8,841 nucleotides of DNA. Origin: Erysipelotrichia bacterium (lineage in GTDB: Bacteria > Bacillota_I > Bacilli_A > Erysipelotrichales > Erysipelotrichaceae). Made by a program: the position numbers and the translations under genes. Shown piece after piece: positions 1 to 7,898 of this stretch. The stretch lies in NCBI GenBank assembly GCA_009916335.1, contig SAAR01000139.1, positions 1 through 8,841 on the forward strand, in the 5' to 3' direction. Position 1 is the stretch's first letter. Every line of letters starts with the position of its first letter. The notes under the pieces were generated by a model. The model was given only the letters and a program-made list of their open reading frames with translations, made no database searches and had not been told where the DNA came from.

Positions 1-32
1 GTATTTACATCATACGTTATTAATACCATCAT
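1..32 (-). CDS. cas2: Cas2, 5' end only (type I-C)
   Basis: The gene starts at 32 on the minus strand and leaves the window after 11 codons, reading MMVLITYDVNT from an incomplete last codon. This is the first beta-strand of Cas2 with its conserved aspartate (TYDV), and MMVL(I/V)TYDV is the usual opening of type I-C Cas2 proteins. Cas2 forms the central dimer of the Cas1-Cas2 integrase that inserts new spacers. An AGGTGA ribosome site (46-41) directly follows the cas1 stop codon and lies 8 nt before the ATG at 32; a second ATG follows at 29. The 14-nt gap to cas1 indicates one transcript. The identification rests on a short stretch plus context, but both agree. Confidence 0.88.
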   Translation of the reverse strand, partial: MMVLITYDVN

Positions 33-46
33 CAGAATCATCACCT

Positions 47-1072
47 CTATGAGATAAACGGTGGATATTCATCCAGATCACCACGAATATGTCTTGACAA
101 CAGTTGTGCTTGAACATAAGGAATTAGTCCAATCGGAATCGTCTCTTTTATGAAAGGATGTGTAATTTCGATTTGTTTCCTTTTTTGCCATTCGGTTAAT
201 ATTTTCTCTCTTCCTTTTTCGTTTAAAAGGACTGCATCATTTTCTTTCACTTCAAAATCACTCTTTGATATTTGATTACGATTAATCATAGTCAATACCA
301 AGCGATCAACCATGTATGCCCTCAATTCTTCTATCATATCTAAAGCTAGACTTGCCCTTCCTGGTCTATCAGTATGGAAAAAACCTACGTAACTATCTAA
401 CCCTATAGTTTCTAAGGCTGCTTGAACCTCGTACGTAAGCATGCTATATAAAAAGGATAACATAGCATTGACCCTATTCATAGGAGGTCGCTTACTTCTC
501 ATAACAAATTTGAAATCCTCTTGCTGACTCAATATTAAAGAATCGAATTGTTGAAAGTAAATCCTAGCAGCATCACCCTCGACACCTCTTAAACTCTCTT
601 TTTCTCTAATATCATTCACAACTTGGATTTGGTTATATAAGTAATCTGTTACCTTTTGGATCTTCTGGGAATCAATTTTATCTGGGTGATCTCTCAGTAG
701 TCTTAAATATACCTTCCTGCTGTTAATTAACTTAGCTTCAATGCACCGCTTGGCAATCATCAAAGAGCGATCATCATCCGATATCCGATATTGCGTCCGT
801 CTTAAAAGAACGTTCCCATTTGTAACACCAATAAACTTCCCGCAAAATCTACCATTAGGAGTTAAAAAGGTAATTGAAATATTGTTTTCATTGCATAATT
901 TTACAACACCAGGACTTGCTCCGACGTAATTAAAACATACGATACCTTCAAGTATATGTATTGGGAATCTCCGAATGGTCTTACCATCTTCTTTGATAAT
1001 TATATTCTCGCCGTCACGAGCAAGATAGTATTCTTCATTTGTTATGTATAGCGTATTTAACAGTTTTCTCAT
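47..1072 (-). CDS. cas1: Cas1 integrase (type I-C)
   Basis: This 341-residue protein is the catalytic subunit of the spacer-acquisition complex; it joins prespacer ends to the leader-repeat junction together with Cas2. It has an N-terminal beta-rich dimerisation domain (about 1-90) and a helical catalytic domain. The metal-binding residues are visible: E165 in RGVEGDAAR, H233 in FFHTDRPGR, and the acidic pair D245/E248 in ALDMIEELR. The length is normal and nothing is truncated. The start at 1072 overlaps the cas4 stop in an ATGA arrangement, with GAGGA six nt upstream (1083-1079), so translation is probably coupled. The cas2 ribosome site begins just after its TAG stop. Cas4-Cas1 adjacency is typical of I-C, where Cas4 works with Cas1 to choose and orient PAM-bearing prespacers. 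Confidence 0.97.
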   Translation of the reverse strand: MRKLLNTLYITNEEYYLARDGENIIIKEDGKTIRRFPIHILEGIVCFNYVGASPGVVKLCNENNISITFLTPNGRFCGKFIGVTNGNVLLRRTQYRISDDDRSLMIAKRCIEAKLINSRKVYLRLLRDHPDKIDSQKIQKVTDYLYNQIQVVNDIREKESLRGVEGDAARIYFQQFDSLILSQQEDFKFVMRSKRPPMNRVNAMLSFLYSMLTYEVQAALETIGLDSYVGFFHTDRPGRASLALDMIEELRAYMVDRLVLTMINRNQISKSDFEVKENDAVLLNEKGREKILTEWQKRKQIEITHPFIKETIPIGLIPYVQAQLLSRHIRGDLDEYPPFIS

Positions 1073-1740
1073 GTCAAATCCTCATCCAATCGCTGCGACA
1101 TATAATTTGCTATGCTTACTTTTTTCTTAGTTATTCTAGGCATACAAATATCAACAAGAGAGCATTCTTTGCAATTTTTTGATATTTCTGCGGGTGTAGT
1201 GATATTCTGTTCATAAAGATGATGCATTTCATTCGATAGGTGAAAAACTAAATTTCTCAGCTCTTCAGTAATGTCCACTTCTATCTTCTTATTTGTTTGA
1301 TTATAGTACAGATAGGATTTTGGAATTTTTATATTTAACTTTTCCTCCAAGCAAATAACTTCCGCCACCAGTTGGACGATATCACGTAAATCTTTTTTTT
1401 GTTTTCCCCGCTTAAATTCTACGATTACAGGAGACCATTTCCCCCTCTTACCAGGTACCGAAATTCCATTTATGTCATCTTTTGTAAATTCTACAACATC
1501 TAACACACCACTCAAACCTAACAGGGATGAGGCAACCGGCATGGCTCTAGAAAAAAATCGGTCTTTCCTTTTTTCCTTTACATACGGATTATCCGCTTTC
1601 GTATGAAGCAATTGTCCTTCCATCGTCCATCTGTTTTCGCTCCATTGCTGTTCAATGTGTATTAAGCACCACTGCCGTTTGCAAAAGTAAAAATGCTGTA
1701 TCCCTGACAGCATCAGAAAATCATCGCTATCATAGACCAT
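1069..1740 (-). CDS. cas4: Cas4 PAM-selecting nuclease
   Basis: This 223-residue RecB-like nuclease carries a 4Fe-4S cluster; in type I-C it trims prespacers and enforces PAM selection with Cas1-Cas2. C20 (FYFCKRQW) together with C190, C193 and C199 (CKECSLVDIC) forms the four-cysteine cluster site. The nuclease core shows D81 (GVLDVVEF), E108 and K110 (VIVEFKRGK) and Q123 in the following helix. The frame is open up to 1833, but I place the start at 1740 (MVYDSDDFLMLSGIQHF), because Cas4 homologues begin near this motif and the longer version adds 31 non-homologous residues inside cas7. The start overlaps the cas7 end by 11 nt and has only a weak ribosome site, so coupled translation is likely. 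The stop overlaps the cas1 start by 4 nt. Confidence 0.94.
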   Translation of the reverse strand: MVYDSDDFLMLSGIQHFYFCKRQWCLIHIEQQWSENRWTMEGQLLHTKADNPYVKEKRKDRFFSRAMPVASSLLGLSGVLDVVEFTKDDINGISVPGKRGKWSPVIVEFKRGKQKKDLRDIVQLVAEVICLEEKLNIKIPKSYLYYNQTNKKIEVDITEELRNLVFHLSNEMHHLYEQNITTPAEISKNCKECSLVDICMPRITKKKVSIANYMSQRLDEDLT

Positions 1741-2578
1741 ACATATGTTCAAACTTAAGACCCAGCAATCCTGCTTCCTCAATTTTCTTTTCATCCAAAT
1801 GGATTTGATAGTCTTCATAAGAATGAACGTCAAACGAATCCAATTGCTTATAAGTTAACATATCAAACACTTTAGAACTTGATATCACACCTAACTTAGA
1901 AGGATGTGTGAACCAGTATATCTCTTTCACATCCATGCTCCCTTCAGGTCTTGCAGAAGAAGAATCGTTTACAAAAAGAGTACGAAGACTTTCCTTAAGT
2001 ATATCAACATCTTCATTCGAAAAGCCGGTTTTTTCTGCAAAATAAGCATTTATGCTTCCTTTAATCAAGTATACTCCGTACTCCACAAATGGTTTTGTTC
2101 CCATGGTATCTGAAGATCTTCCCTCTGCCTCCATTCCGTTTGTGCTACGAGTGATTTGCATTGAAGTAATATTTACAGGAGAGAGACTTTTGGCCATGCT
2201 GATTGATACTGGACCACGTATGCCAATCGATTTTTTGTCGAATGTAATAACCTGTCCGAAACTTCTTACGTCGAGCCATTCATCGCATGCTCGTTTATAG
2301 ATTTCATCATCAATGTCTTTAGGTGAAAATAAATTTTGATATCTTTTTTGAAGAGAACGGAATCCATCGTCAATACGATCATTAGACTTTACAAAAATAT
2401 TATATCCCATATCCTGCATGCGATTGCGAATTTTCCTTTTAATACTGACATCACTCATTACTCCTAGGCCCTCTAAGTCGGTTCTGGGATAATTTCCATT
2501 TAATGGGTCCCCATTAGGATTAGCGTCCACAACTTGTACTGTTACAATAAAATCAACCTTTTTTTCAAACTTCGTCAT
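1730..2578 (-). CDS. cas7: Cas7c (Csd2) backbone subunit of type I-C Cascade
   Basis: This 282-residue RAMP protein coats the crRNA spacer as the repeated backbone of the I-C effector. Its thumb flips out every sixth guide base, which bears on the 7928 guide described below. Family hallmarks are DANPNGDPLNGNYPRTD (residues 18-34), RGPVSI (121-126), NITSMQITRS (136-145), RSSDTMGTK (154-162), the AEKTGF segment (181-186) and NDSSSARPEGSM (204-215). The length is normal. A very strong site, GGGGAGGA (2594-2587), lies 8 nt before the ATG and inside the end of cas8c, which overlaps by 14 nt. This site is one of the strongest in the operon, in keeping with the need for about seven Cas7 copies per complex. 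Confidence 0.97.
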   Translation of the reverse strand: MTKFEKKVDFIVTVQVVDANPNGDPLNGNYPRTDLEGLGVMSDVSIKRKIRNRMQDMGYNIFVKSNDRIDDGFRSLQKRYQNLFSPKDIDDEIYKRACDEWLDVRSFGQVITFDKKSIGIRGPVSISMAKSLSPVNITSMQITRSTNGMEAEGRSSDTMGTKPFVEYGVYLIKGSINAYFAEKTGFSNEDVDILKESLRTLFVNDSSSARPEGSMDVKEIYWFTHPSKLGVISSSKVFDMLTYKQLDSFDVHSYEDYQIHLDEKKIEEAGLLGLKFEHMYGL

Positions 2579-2948
2579 GATTATTTTCCTCCCCTTGATT
2601 CATTTTTTTTGTATAAGTTTGTTTTTTTTGAGCGTAGTAACCGAAAATAAAATCTTCGTTCAATCTTGAATTTTGTTGTCCACTGCTTAAATTTAACTCA
2701 TTGATTGCATTAGTCACTTCTGACAGCAAAGCATCATAGTAATAATAATATTTATTGTTTTTTTTCAATCGATCCAGGTAAGGTCTGATTCTCTTGATAA
2801 GTATTCCGTACGTTTTTTGAGGTGACTGCATATATGTCGCCCAAAGTTTTTCAGCGTTAGTAATTTTATCACTACTTGTTGCAGTCGTTTCGATTAGTTC
2901 AATTACAGCCAGTAACCTACCATACAAGTAATCCCTACTATTATTCAT
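2565..2948 (-). CDS. cas11c: Candidate Cas11c small subunit translated from inside cas8c
   Basis: Type I-C effectors are known to contain a small subunit, Cas11c, made by internal initiation near the 3' end of cas8c and in the same frame. Here an in-frame ATG at 2948 would give a 127-residue helical protein beginning MNNSRDYLYGRLLAV, a good match in size and position to the known case. A strong Shine-Dalgarno sequence, GGGAGGA, sits at 2977-2971. Its spacing does not fit the ATG well (22 nt), so an in-frame TTG at 2957 (13 nt) is an alternative. The purine-rich GGACGAG next to the ATG could also serve. The existence of Cas11c follows from the family; the exact start is my inference. Confidence 0.55.
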   Translation of the reverse strand: MNNSRDYLYGRLLAVIELIETTATSSDKITNAEKLWATYMQSPQKTYGILIKRIRPYLDRLKKNNKYYYYYDALLSEVTNAINELNLSSGQQNSRLNEDFIFGYYAQKKQTYTKKMNQGEENNHDEV

Positions 2949-4502
2949 CTCGTCCAACTTACTTGTCACTTCCTCCCGTTTGTAATCCCATTTATATTTT
3001 TTTAATACAGAACATGCAGTGTTTAACAGCGTATCCCATCCTTCTTTGTAAGCAATGCGTTTCGATAGATTATTCATTGTCTTATTCACAATATCCATCG
3101 GTATTTTTTTCCCATCCACTATAGATGGCAGCAATCGCTCCACAGTTTTTTTCCGCAAGGCATCATCATACATTTCAATGCGTTTTGAATCTTTATTAAA
3201 ATGTCCATATGTAACATTGGCAATTTGAGACAATGAAGGTGTCTTTACTTTTAGATATTTCCCATAACCATACTGCCAATTTGTTGTTGCATACCAGTTG
3301 CTGACGCGAGTGGTCAAATCCCCCATAAATATTTCCCTGAAATATTTGACGGATATTCTTCCATTACTAACTTTATCAATAATTAGTACATAGAAACGTA
3401 AGCTATCAAAGTCTTGGTATAAAGCAGAATGTGTACTCAGCATTTCCCCACGGATATGATCATTTACAATCTGCGCTTTGTTAGAAGTTATCGTATATTC
3501 TTCCGTGTCATCCCAAAAAGATAACGAATCATCCTCAACTTGAGCCTGTGAAAATGTTTGTTCACCCATAAAATCATAATCATAGTCCTGCAAATCTACA
3601 CTCGGCCAAGTTACGACCCTAGAACTAGCATCCAGCATGTGACTGGTACTTTTATTTTCCAGTAGATACTTCAACATATTATGAATTTTCTGAGAGGTGA
3701 CATATCCCACTTTGGTAACAGAAGAACCATCCTCGAATCGACCATAATACGTCTCAATGTGGTTACTAACTGAAATTAATTTCGCATTCCCCATAAGGCC
3801 GCGGTGTTTTTTAGTACAATAGGTTTGTAGCCCACTAATATCACATATCTCTTTTGGTAATTTGTCTAATTCACTTTCAACAAAGCTGATATAGTTTTTA
3901 TGTAATTCCTTATCCTTTGAAACTTTCCGGTTTCTTTTTGACTTTGTTTCAATGCAAAATGTAATAAAATCTTTCGAGGATAGAGTGAAATTACTATCAT
4001 CAGCCGATACCATAATTTTATTAGCATCGATTTTATATGCTGAACGAGGATAAAGATAGAGTATTATGTCGCTTAAGAGGGTATCTTGTTTCAGATATTT
4101 CCATATACTGTTCAATACGATATTTCCATTGTCTCCATCATTAAAGTTTACCCATTTTTCAAGATTCGAAATGTACGCATCAAATTTTTCTTGTGAAAAA
4201 GCGCTAGTGATATAGGATAATTCATCACACAGAGGATGTGGTGCCTTATCATTTGCCCTTGCAACAGAAGCTTCCGTTACGGGGAAAATGATAATTTCAT
4301 TTTTTTCAAGGTAGTTCGCCCTTAAAAAGTCTCCCTCTTCGCTTAGTGTTATTTCAATGATATCTTTTCCGTTATTAGAGCGTTTGTTAGTATGAAATAT
4401 CGGTAGCAATACTGCACTATTATTTAAATTATCCACATCATCAACCAAATCGCTCTCTTCACAACTCAGATAAGTTTCATATAAAGCAGTAAATACATTC
4501 AA
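2565..4502 (-). CDS. cas8c: Cas8c (Csd1) large subunit of type I-C Cascade
   Basis: This 645-residue large subunit recognises the PAM and starts DNA unwinding in the I-C effector. The assignment rests on the APHPLCDELSYI segment (about residues 87-98), the GYVTSQKIHNMLKYLL segment typical of Csd1 proteins, the C-terminal helical region with DYLYGRLLAVIE, and the position between cas5 and cas7. The start codon is TTG at 4502-4500. It is supported by GGAGGAGGTG (4520-4511), exactly 8 nt upstream; the nearby ATG at 4498 is in another frame. The ribosome site lies in the last codons of cas5c, whose stop is 5 nt before this start. Sequence conservation in this family is low, so finer domain limits are uncertain. 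The 3' part probably also encodes Cas11c separately. Confidence 0.95.
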   Translation of the reverse strand: MNVFTALYETYLSCEESDLVDDVDNLNNSAVLLPIFHTNKRSNNGKDIIEITLSEEGDFLRANYLEKNEIIIFPVTEASVARANDKAPHPLCDELSYITSAFSQEKFDAYISNLEKWVNFNDGDNGNIVLNSIWKYLKQDTLLSDIILYLYPRSAYKIDANKIMVSADDSNFTLSSKDFITFCIETKSKRNRKVSKDKELHKNYISFVESELDKLPKEICDISGLQTYCTKKHRGLMGNAKLISVSNHIETYYGRFEDGSSVTKVGYVTSQKIHNMLKYLLENKSTSHMLDASSRVVTWPSVDLQDYDYDFMGEQTFSQAQVEDDSLSFWDDTEEYTITSNKAQIVNDHIRGEMLSTHSALYQDFDSLRFYVLIIDKVSNGRISVKYFREIFMGDLTTRVSNWYATTNWQYGYGKYLKVKTPSLSQIANVTYGHFNKDSKRIEMYDDALRKKTVERLLPSIVDGKKIPMDIVNKTMNNLSKRIAYKEGWDTLLNTACSVLKKYKWDYKREEVTSKLDEMNNSRDYLYGRLLAVIELIETTATSSDKITNAEKLWATYMQSPQKTYGILIKRIRPYLDRLKKNNKYYYYYDALLSEVTNAINELNLSSGQQNSRLNEDFIFGYYAQKKQTYTKKMNQGEENNHDEV

Positions 4503-4507
4503 TTTAT

Positions 4508-5263
4508 CTACACCTCCTCCATTTTACATTTTTCGTATTCCTCATCTACTGATGTTATTCCATCAAGCATAAAATTTTTGATAGAATAATCTCTGAGTTC
4601 TTGACGAATTACGCACTCCTCAGGTCGCCCGAATGTAATCACACCTTCATGCATCTGAATAGCTGAAAAGTTGGATACTAATTTTCCAGCTGAAGATTCA
4701 TCATATGATTCTCCTGGATAAGAAAATGAATGAAACATAATCCCAAAATTAATAGATTTGTCATGATAGTAAGGGACTGCATCTTGATAGTCAGTCGCGC
4801 TTATTCTTTCTACCGCTCCAATGCATTCCCTAGTCCCAATAAAAACATCCCGTCGTCCACCTCTGTCTAGTGAACGCAACAATATTTGTTGATGCTTTAT
4901 CTCTTGTCTATCGTTCTTCAAATCAGGACGATTAAGATTCCATTCAAAATGAAATTTCACCAAGTATTCAACTTTTGTGAGATACGTATAGTAACTAAGA
5001 TCATTGCCTCCGTTTCCGGTCGTAATTATCGGCCGCATACCCATCGTTTCAGTCTGGATTGGATTCATCACTTTCAATTCATCGATAAAAAAAAGCAGTG
5101 TTGGCTTCCAATAAATACCCTCTGTAATTCCTTTCATAGCCTGATATGTAGGGATTGGATAGGTAAATTTCTCTCCTCCCCCTTTTGTGACCGGATCCGT
5201 AAATAAAGCATATTCTCCTGTCAAGCGATAATAAAAAGGTTTCGACTTAAATTGTCTATCCAT
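4508..5263 (-). CDS. cas5: Cas5c (Cas5d) crRNA-processing endoribonuclease
   Basis: Type I-C lacks Cas6; this 251-residue RAMP protein cleaves the repeat at the base of its hairpin, leaving an 11-nt 5' handle, and stays on that handle in Cascade. The residues matching the catalytic Tyr/Lys/His set known for Bacillus halodurans Cas5 appear as Y40 (PTYQAMKGI) and K123-H124 (EIKHQQI). The GGRRDVFIGTREC segment (135-147) is also typical. The length is normal. GGAAGGAG (5278-5271) precedes the ATG by 7 nt, and cas3 ends 20 nt upstream. The short repeat at 7905-7927 keeps the handle this enzyme would leave, so Cas5c is the expected processing enzyme for that RNA. Confidence 0.96.
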   Translation of the reverse strand: MDRQFKSKPFYYRLTGEYALFTDPVTKGGGEKFTYPIPTYQAMKGITEGIYWKPTLLFFIDELKVMNPIQTETMGMRPIITTGNGGNDLSYYTYLTKVEYLVKFHFEWNLNRPDLKNDRQEIKHQQILLRSLDRGGRRDVFIGTRECIGAVERISATDYQDAVPYYHDKSINFGIMFHSFSYPGESYDESSAGKLVSNFSAIQMHEGVITFGRPEECVIRQELRDYSIKNFMLDGITSVDEEYEKCKMEEV

Positions 5264-5283
5264 TTTTTACTCCTTCCTTTTCT

Positions 5284-7764
5284 TTACGGTAAAAGCAATT
5301 GCAATGCACTTATGTTTAATCCAATTTTTTCATCGTAATATTCCTTCAACAAAATATTTATCGAGCCATCCATTAACTCTTCAACGTAATCTTTCATTTT
5401 ACCTATATCATACACCTGTATTGTATACGGTTGCAATTTTTTTAAAACTTTTTTCACATTATTGAATTCATATTTTTGTATTGATTCATGTAGTTCTTCT
5501 ATGTAATCCAATACGTCGCTATGGGTATCTGAAAAGAAATAAGGAACTATGACTGTGACGGTTTCTTGTTTAATCAGATCAAAACTTTTACCAGCTGTCA
5601 AAAAAGATTGCGCTATAAACAAAGAATTATTCAGTTCATTGCAACTATCCCGGGCTTCTTTGTTGTATCCTAATAATTCTATCAAGTTAGTTCCATTCGT
5701 GTTGTAACCCATTAACGAGGTCTGATTTGCATAATGTTTTTCATAATACAATTCCTGTAATTCCTCTAAATGGAATATTTGGTCGTTATCCGTAATGTTC
5801 AATTGATTCATGGCATATAAGCTTGCATTCCTTGCTTCTTCAATTTCTTTTAGACTCTTCAAATTTTCTTCTTCGTATTTAAAAATTTTAAATAAACCAC
5901 GAGATAATTTACCGTTTCGATTACAGCGACCGGCTGCCTGAATCAAAGAATCCACTCCGCTTAAGGAACGGTAGACAACATTAAAGTCAAAATCCACACC
6001 AGATTCAACTAATTGAGTGCTGACCACGATAATTTTTTCAGGATCGGTCACTTCTTTAAGAGTAATCTTTTCAGTGTAATCCTTAATTTCATTAATAATT
6101 TTAATCCTATGTGCCGCACATAAATTAGTGGTTAAATAGAATATCTTAGACTTACTAACTTTTTTTAATTCTTCGTATAAGGTTAGAACAGCTTTTTTTG
6201 TATTCAGGATTATCAAGACACTTTTATAGTTGCTTAAATCATAGTTTATCTTATATATGAGTTCACTTGTATTCAATGTCTGCTGATTTTTCCCTATTAA
6301 ATTATACGCATCTACTCTGGCAAAACTCTTTTTCATTGTTTCATCAAGAATTGCCAAATCAGCGTTGAAATTAGAATTCTGAGTATATTCTATTGGATAG
6401 TCTAGTTCCGAATAATCTAAGGTAGGTTGAGTGGCAGTACACAAAACAATATTGGTCTTCATGATAGTACTCATAAAGTTCATCATCAGATTGAAATGAT
6501 ACAGCACATTAACTGGCAAACTTTGGACCTCATCAATAATAATTATGCCATCAATGAATTGATGGAACCGTCGAATATTACTGCTCTTATCTTTAAACAT
6601 CGTTTGAAAAAACTGAACCATTGTTGTTAGTACCACTGGGCTGTTCCATGAATCAATCAAATACTGTTTTTGTCGATAATCTAAAGTTGAGGATTCCTCA
6701 TCTGAATTAGTGTCTCTTTCGCTTATGATGTTGGAATGATGCTCCAAAATATAATCTGAATCAGATAATGTTTTTTTTATAACCGCAGCATTTTGTTCGA
6801 GAACAGATAGAAAGGCAGTTATGTAAAAAATGCGTTTTTTATTGTGCGAACAAGCGTTGTTTATAGCATAGCGCAAAGAAGCATGAGTTTTGCCAGATCC
6901 GGTTGGCATTTCCAGTTTGTATATGCCATAATTATTTTGTATGCCGGCAACACGAAGCTGTTCCGAAAGAAACACACGATTTTTATTAAGCTCACTCGGA
7001 TTTTCAGATTCACTAAATTGCCGTGCGATATTTTCAACTTCTTGTAGGCTTCTTTTGAAAAAATCCTCCTTTTCAGTTTCATCTATCTTCTTAGTTCTAT
7101 CGTCTTCAAATACATTCGCAGAGTCGTAAATATCACCCTCTTTTAATATTGATAATCCCAACCGAACAATGCAGTGTAAATAGTACGCATAGGCGTTCTT
7201 TAGTAATTTTTTATTTTTCTGATTGCATAATTTAAGTATTTTACTATCTATTGTCTCAAATTCCATTAAAGCATCAGAATAAAAGTCCTCCAAAGTTTTC
7301 CCTTTTTGCTTGAATATATCTTCCTTCAATTGATTCACGAATGGTATGACGTCCTCTTCAAAATGATACTCTTCAGTTTTATCGTATGTTATCCGTCTCT
7401 TCATAATGTAATCGCATTCAAAATTTACCACATCAAACAAACCATGATGTGAAAAAACTATGTACTGGATAATTTCGTTCATTACCTTCTGAGATCTTTT
7501 AATTGGACTTTTCCCTAAAACATTAACAAGGTATTTCCCACCTGCCGAAGAATGGTTCACCCGGTCTTTTGTTCCATTGTTGATATAATGCTGAAAACGA
7601 CGATCCGCCTTACCAAGATCATGCAGTATCCCTACTAAATACATAAAGTTGGATAATTCAATATGAGCACCTGTCTCTTCACAATATTCAGCAACGGAGA
7701 ATAGATGCTCTGATAACGATTGTTTTTTCCCATCTGTATTTGATTCTCTATGTGCAATTATCAT
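5284..7764 (-). CDS. cas3: Cas3 HD nuclease-helicase
   Basis: This 826-residue protein is recruited to Cascade-bound DNA, unwinds it 3'-5' and degrades it. The N-terminal HD nuclease shows H48-D49 (ILHDLGKADRRF), H71 (NHSSAG) and H106-H107 (FSHHG). The SF2 helicase shows Walker A PTGSGKT (287-293), Walker B DEVQ (411-414), motif III TAT (443-445), VESGVDFDF (586-594) and motif VI QAAGRCNRNG (609-618). All are intact, so the enzyme looks active. The frame is open to an ATG at 7800, but I choose 7764: AGGTGA (7775-7770) precedes it closely and MIIAHRES fits Cas3 N-termini, whereas the upstream ATG has no ribosome site. It is the first gene of the operon, so the promoter and RNA target upstream control the whole set. 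Confidence 0.96.
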   Translation of the reverse strand: MIIAHRESNTDGKKQSLSEHLFSVAEYCEETGAHIELSNFMYLVGILHDLGKADRRFQHYINNGTKDRVNHSSAGGKYLVNVLGKSPIKRSQKVMNEIIQYIVFSHHGLFDVVNFECDYIMKRRITYDKTEEYHFEEDVIPFVNQLKEDIFKQKGKTLEDFYSDALMEFETIDSKILKLCNQKNKKLLKNAYAYYLHCIVRLGLSILKEGDIYDSANVFEDDRTKKIDETEKEDFFKRSLQEVENIARQFSESENPSELNKNRVFLSEQLRVAGIQNNYGIYKLEMPTGSGKTHASLRYAINNACSHNKKRIFYITAFLSVLEQNAAVIKKTLSDSDYILEHHSNIISERDTNSDEESSTLDYRQKQYLIDSWNSPVVLTTMVQFFQTMFKDKSSNIRRFHQFIDGIIIIDEVQSLPVNVLYHFNLMMNFMSTIMKTNIVLCTATQPTLDYSELDYPIEYTQNSNFNADLAILDETMKKSFARVDAYNLIGKNQQTLNTSELIYKINYDLSNYKSVLIILNTKKAVLTLYEELKKVSKSKIFYLTTNLCAAHRIKIINEIKDYTEKITLKEVTDPEKIIVVSTQLVESGVDFDFNVVYRSLSGVDSLIQAAGRCNRNGKLSRGLFKIFKYEEENLKSLKEIEEARNASLYAMNQLNITDNDQIFHLEELQELYYEKHYANQTSLMGYNTNGTNLIELLGYNKEARDSCNELNNSLFIAQSFLTAGKSFDLIKQETVTVIVPYFFSDTHSDVLDYIEELHESIQKYEFNNVKKVLKKLQPYTIQVYDIGKMKDYVEELMDGSINILLKEYYDEKIGLNISALQLLLP

Positions 7765-7769
7765 GATTG

Positions 7770-7778
7770 TCACCTCTT
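7770..7778 (-). promoter_or_regulatory. Ribosome binding site deciding the cas3 start
   Basis: On the minus strand AAGAGGTGA ends 5 nt before the ATG at 7764. No comparable purine-rich site lies before the ATG at 7800. This places the translation start at 7764 and leaves about 50 nt of untranslated leader if transcription starts near 7815. Confidence 0.8.
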
Positions 7779-7815
7779 GATGGTAATATAGCATACTCAT
7801 TTTCTAATTGCAATA

Positions 7816-7835
7816 ATTAATATATATAAATAGAA
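7816..7835 (-). promoter_or_regulatory. Protospacer-like operator with TTC PAM in the cas promoter
   Basis: Read on the minus strand, 7835-7833 is TTC and 7832-7816 is TATTTATATATATTAAT. The spacer-like sequence at 7928-7944 is TATTTCTATATCTTAAT, so 15 of 17 bases agree and the only mismatches are guide positions 6 and 12. Type I effectors do not pair every sixth guide base, and TTC is the known type I-C PAM. Beyond position 17 the agreement falls to chance. This is the pattern of a site that is bound, but should be too short for full R-loop formation and Cas3 cutting. Both sequences are AT-rich, which raises the chance background. Confidence 0.82.
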
Positions 7836-7845
7836 TCTTTATAAT
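7817..7845 (+). promoter_or_regulatory. Probable promoter of the crRNA-like RNA
   Basis: TTAATA (7817-7822, 4 of 6) and a perfect TATAAT (7840-7845) are separated by 17 nt, predicting a start near 7852 and a transcript of about 145 nt ending at the terminator. The -35 lies inside the guide-matched site, so effector binding there could repress the RNA as well as the cas operon. Confidence 0.5.
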
Positions 7846-7850
7846 GAAAA
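7821..7850 (-). promoter_or_regulatory. Probable cas operon promoter
   Basis: On the minus strand TTTTCA (7850-7845, 4 of 6 to the -35 consensus) is followed after 16 to 18 nt by TATATA-type -10 elements within 7828-7821. Transcription would start near 7815. The run of TA dinucleotides makes the exact -10 ambiguous; a weaker alternative uses TTGTTA at 7860-7855. Whichever is used, the guide match at 7816-7832 covers the -10 or the start region, so effector binding there would block RNA polymerase. Confidence 0.5.
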
Positions 7851-7869
7851 TCCCTAACAAATAAAAAAT

Positions 7870-7898
7870 TTGAATTTCCTTTACCTATCATGTAATAT
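7870..7898 (+). promoter_or_regulatory. Alternative promoter just before the short repeat
   Basis: TTGAAT (7870-7875) and TAATAT (7893-7898) are 17 nt apart, each 4 of 6 to consensus, and would start transcription at about 7905, the first base of the repeat. It is weaker by sequence than the 7817-7845 promoter. Mapping the 5' end of the RNA would decide between them. Confidence 0.3.

Noticed and set aside
1741..1833. Longer cas4 start at 1833
   Set aside because: The extra 31 residues lie inside cas7 in another frame and do not resemble Cas4 N-termini. The start at 1740 fits the family and the operon overlap.
4886..5206. Plus-strand 106-codon frame opposite cas5
   Set aside because: It is antisense to a well-conserved gene and lacks a promoter, a ribosome site or recognisable motifs.
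7765..7800. cas3 start at 7800
   Set aside because: It has no ribosome binding site and adds 12 residues before the Cas3-like N-terminus; AGGTGA supports the start at 7764.
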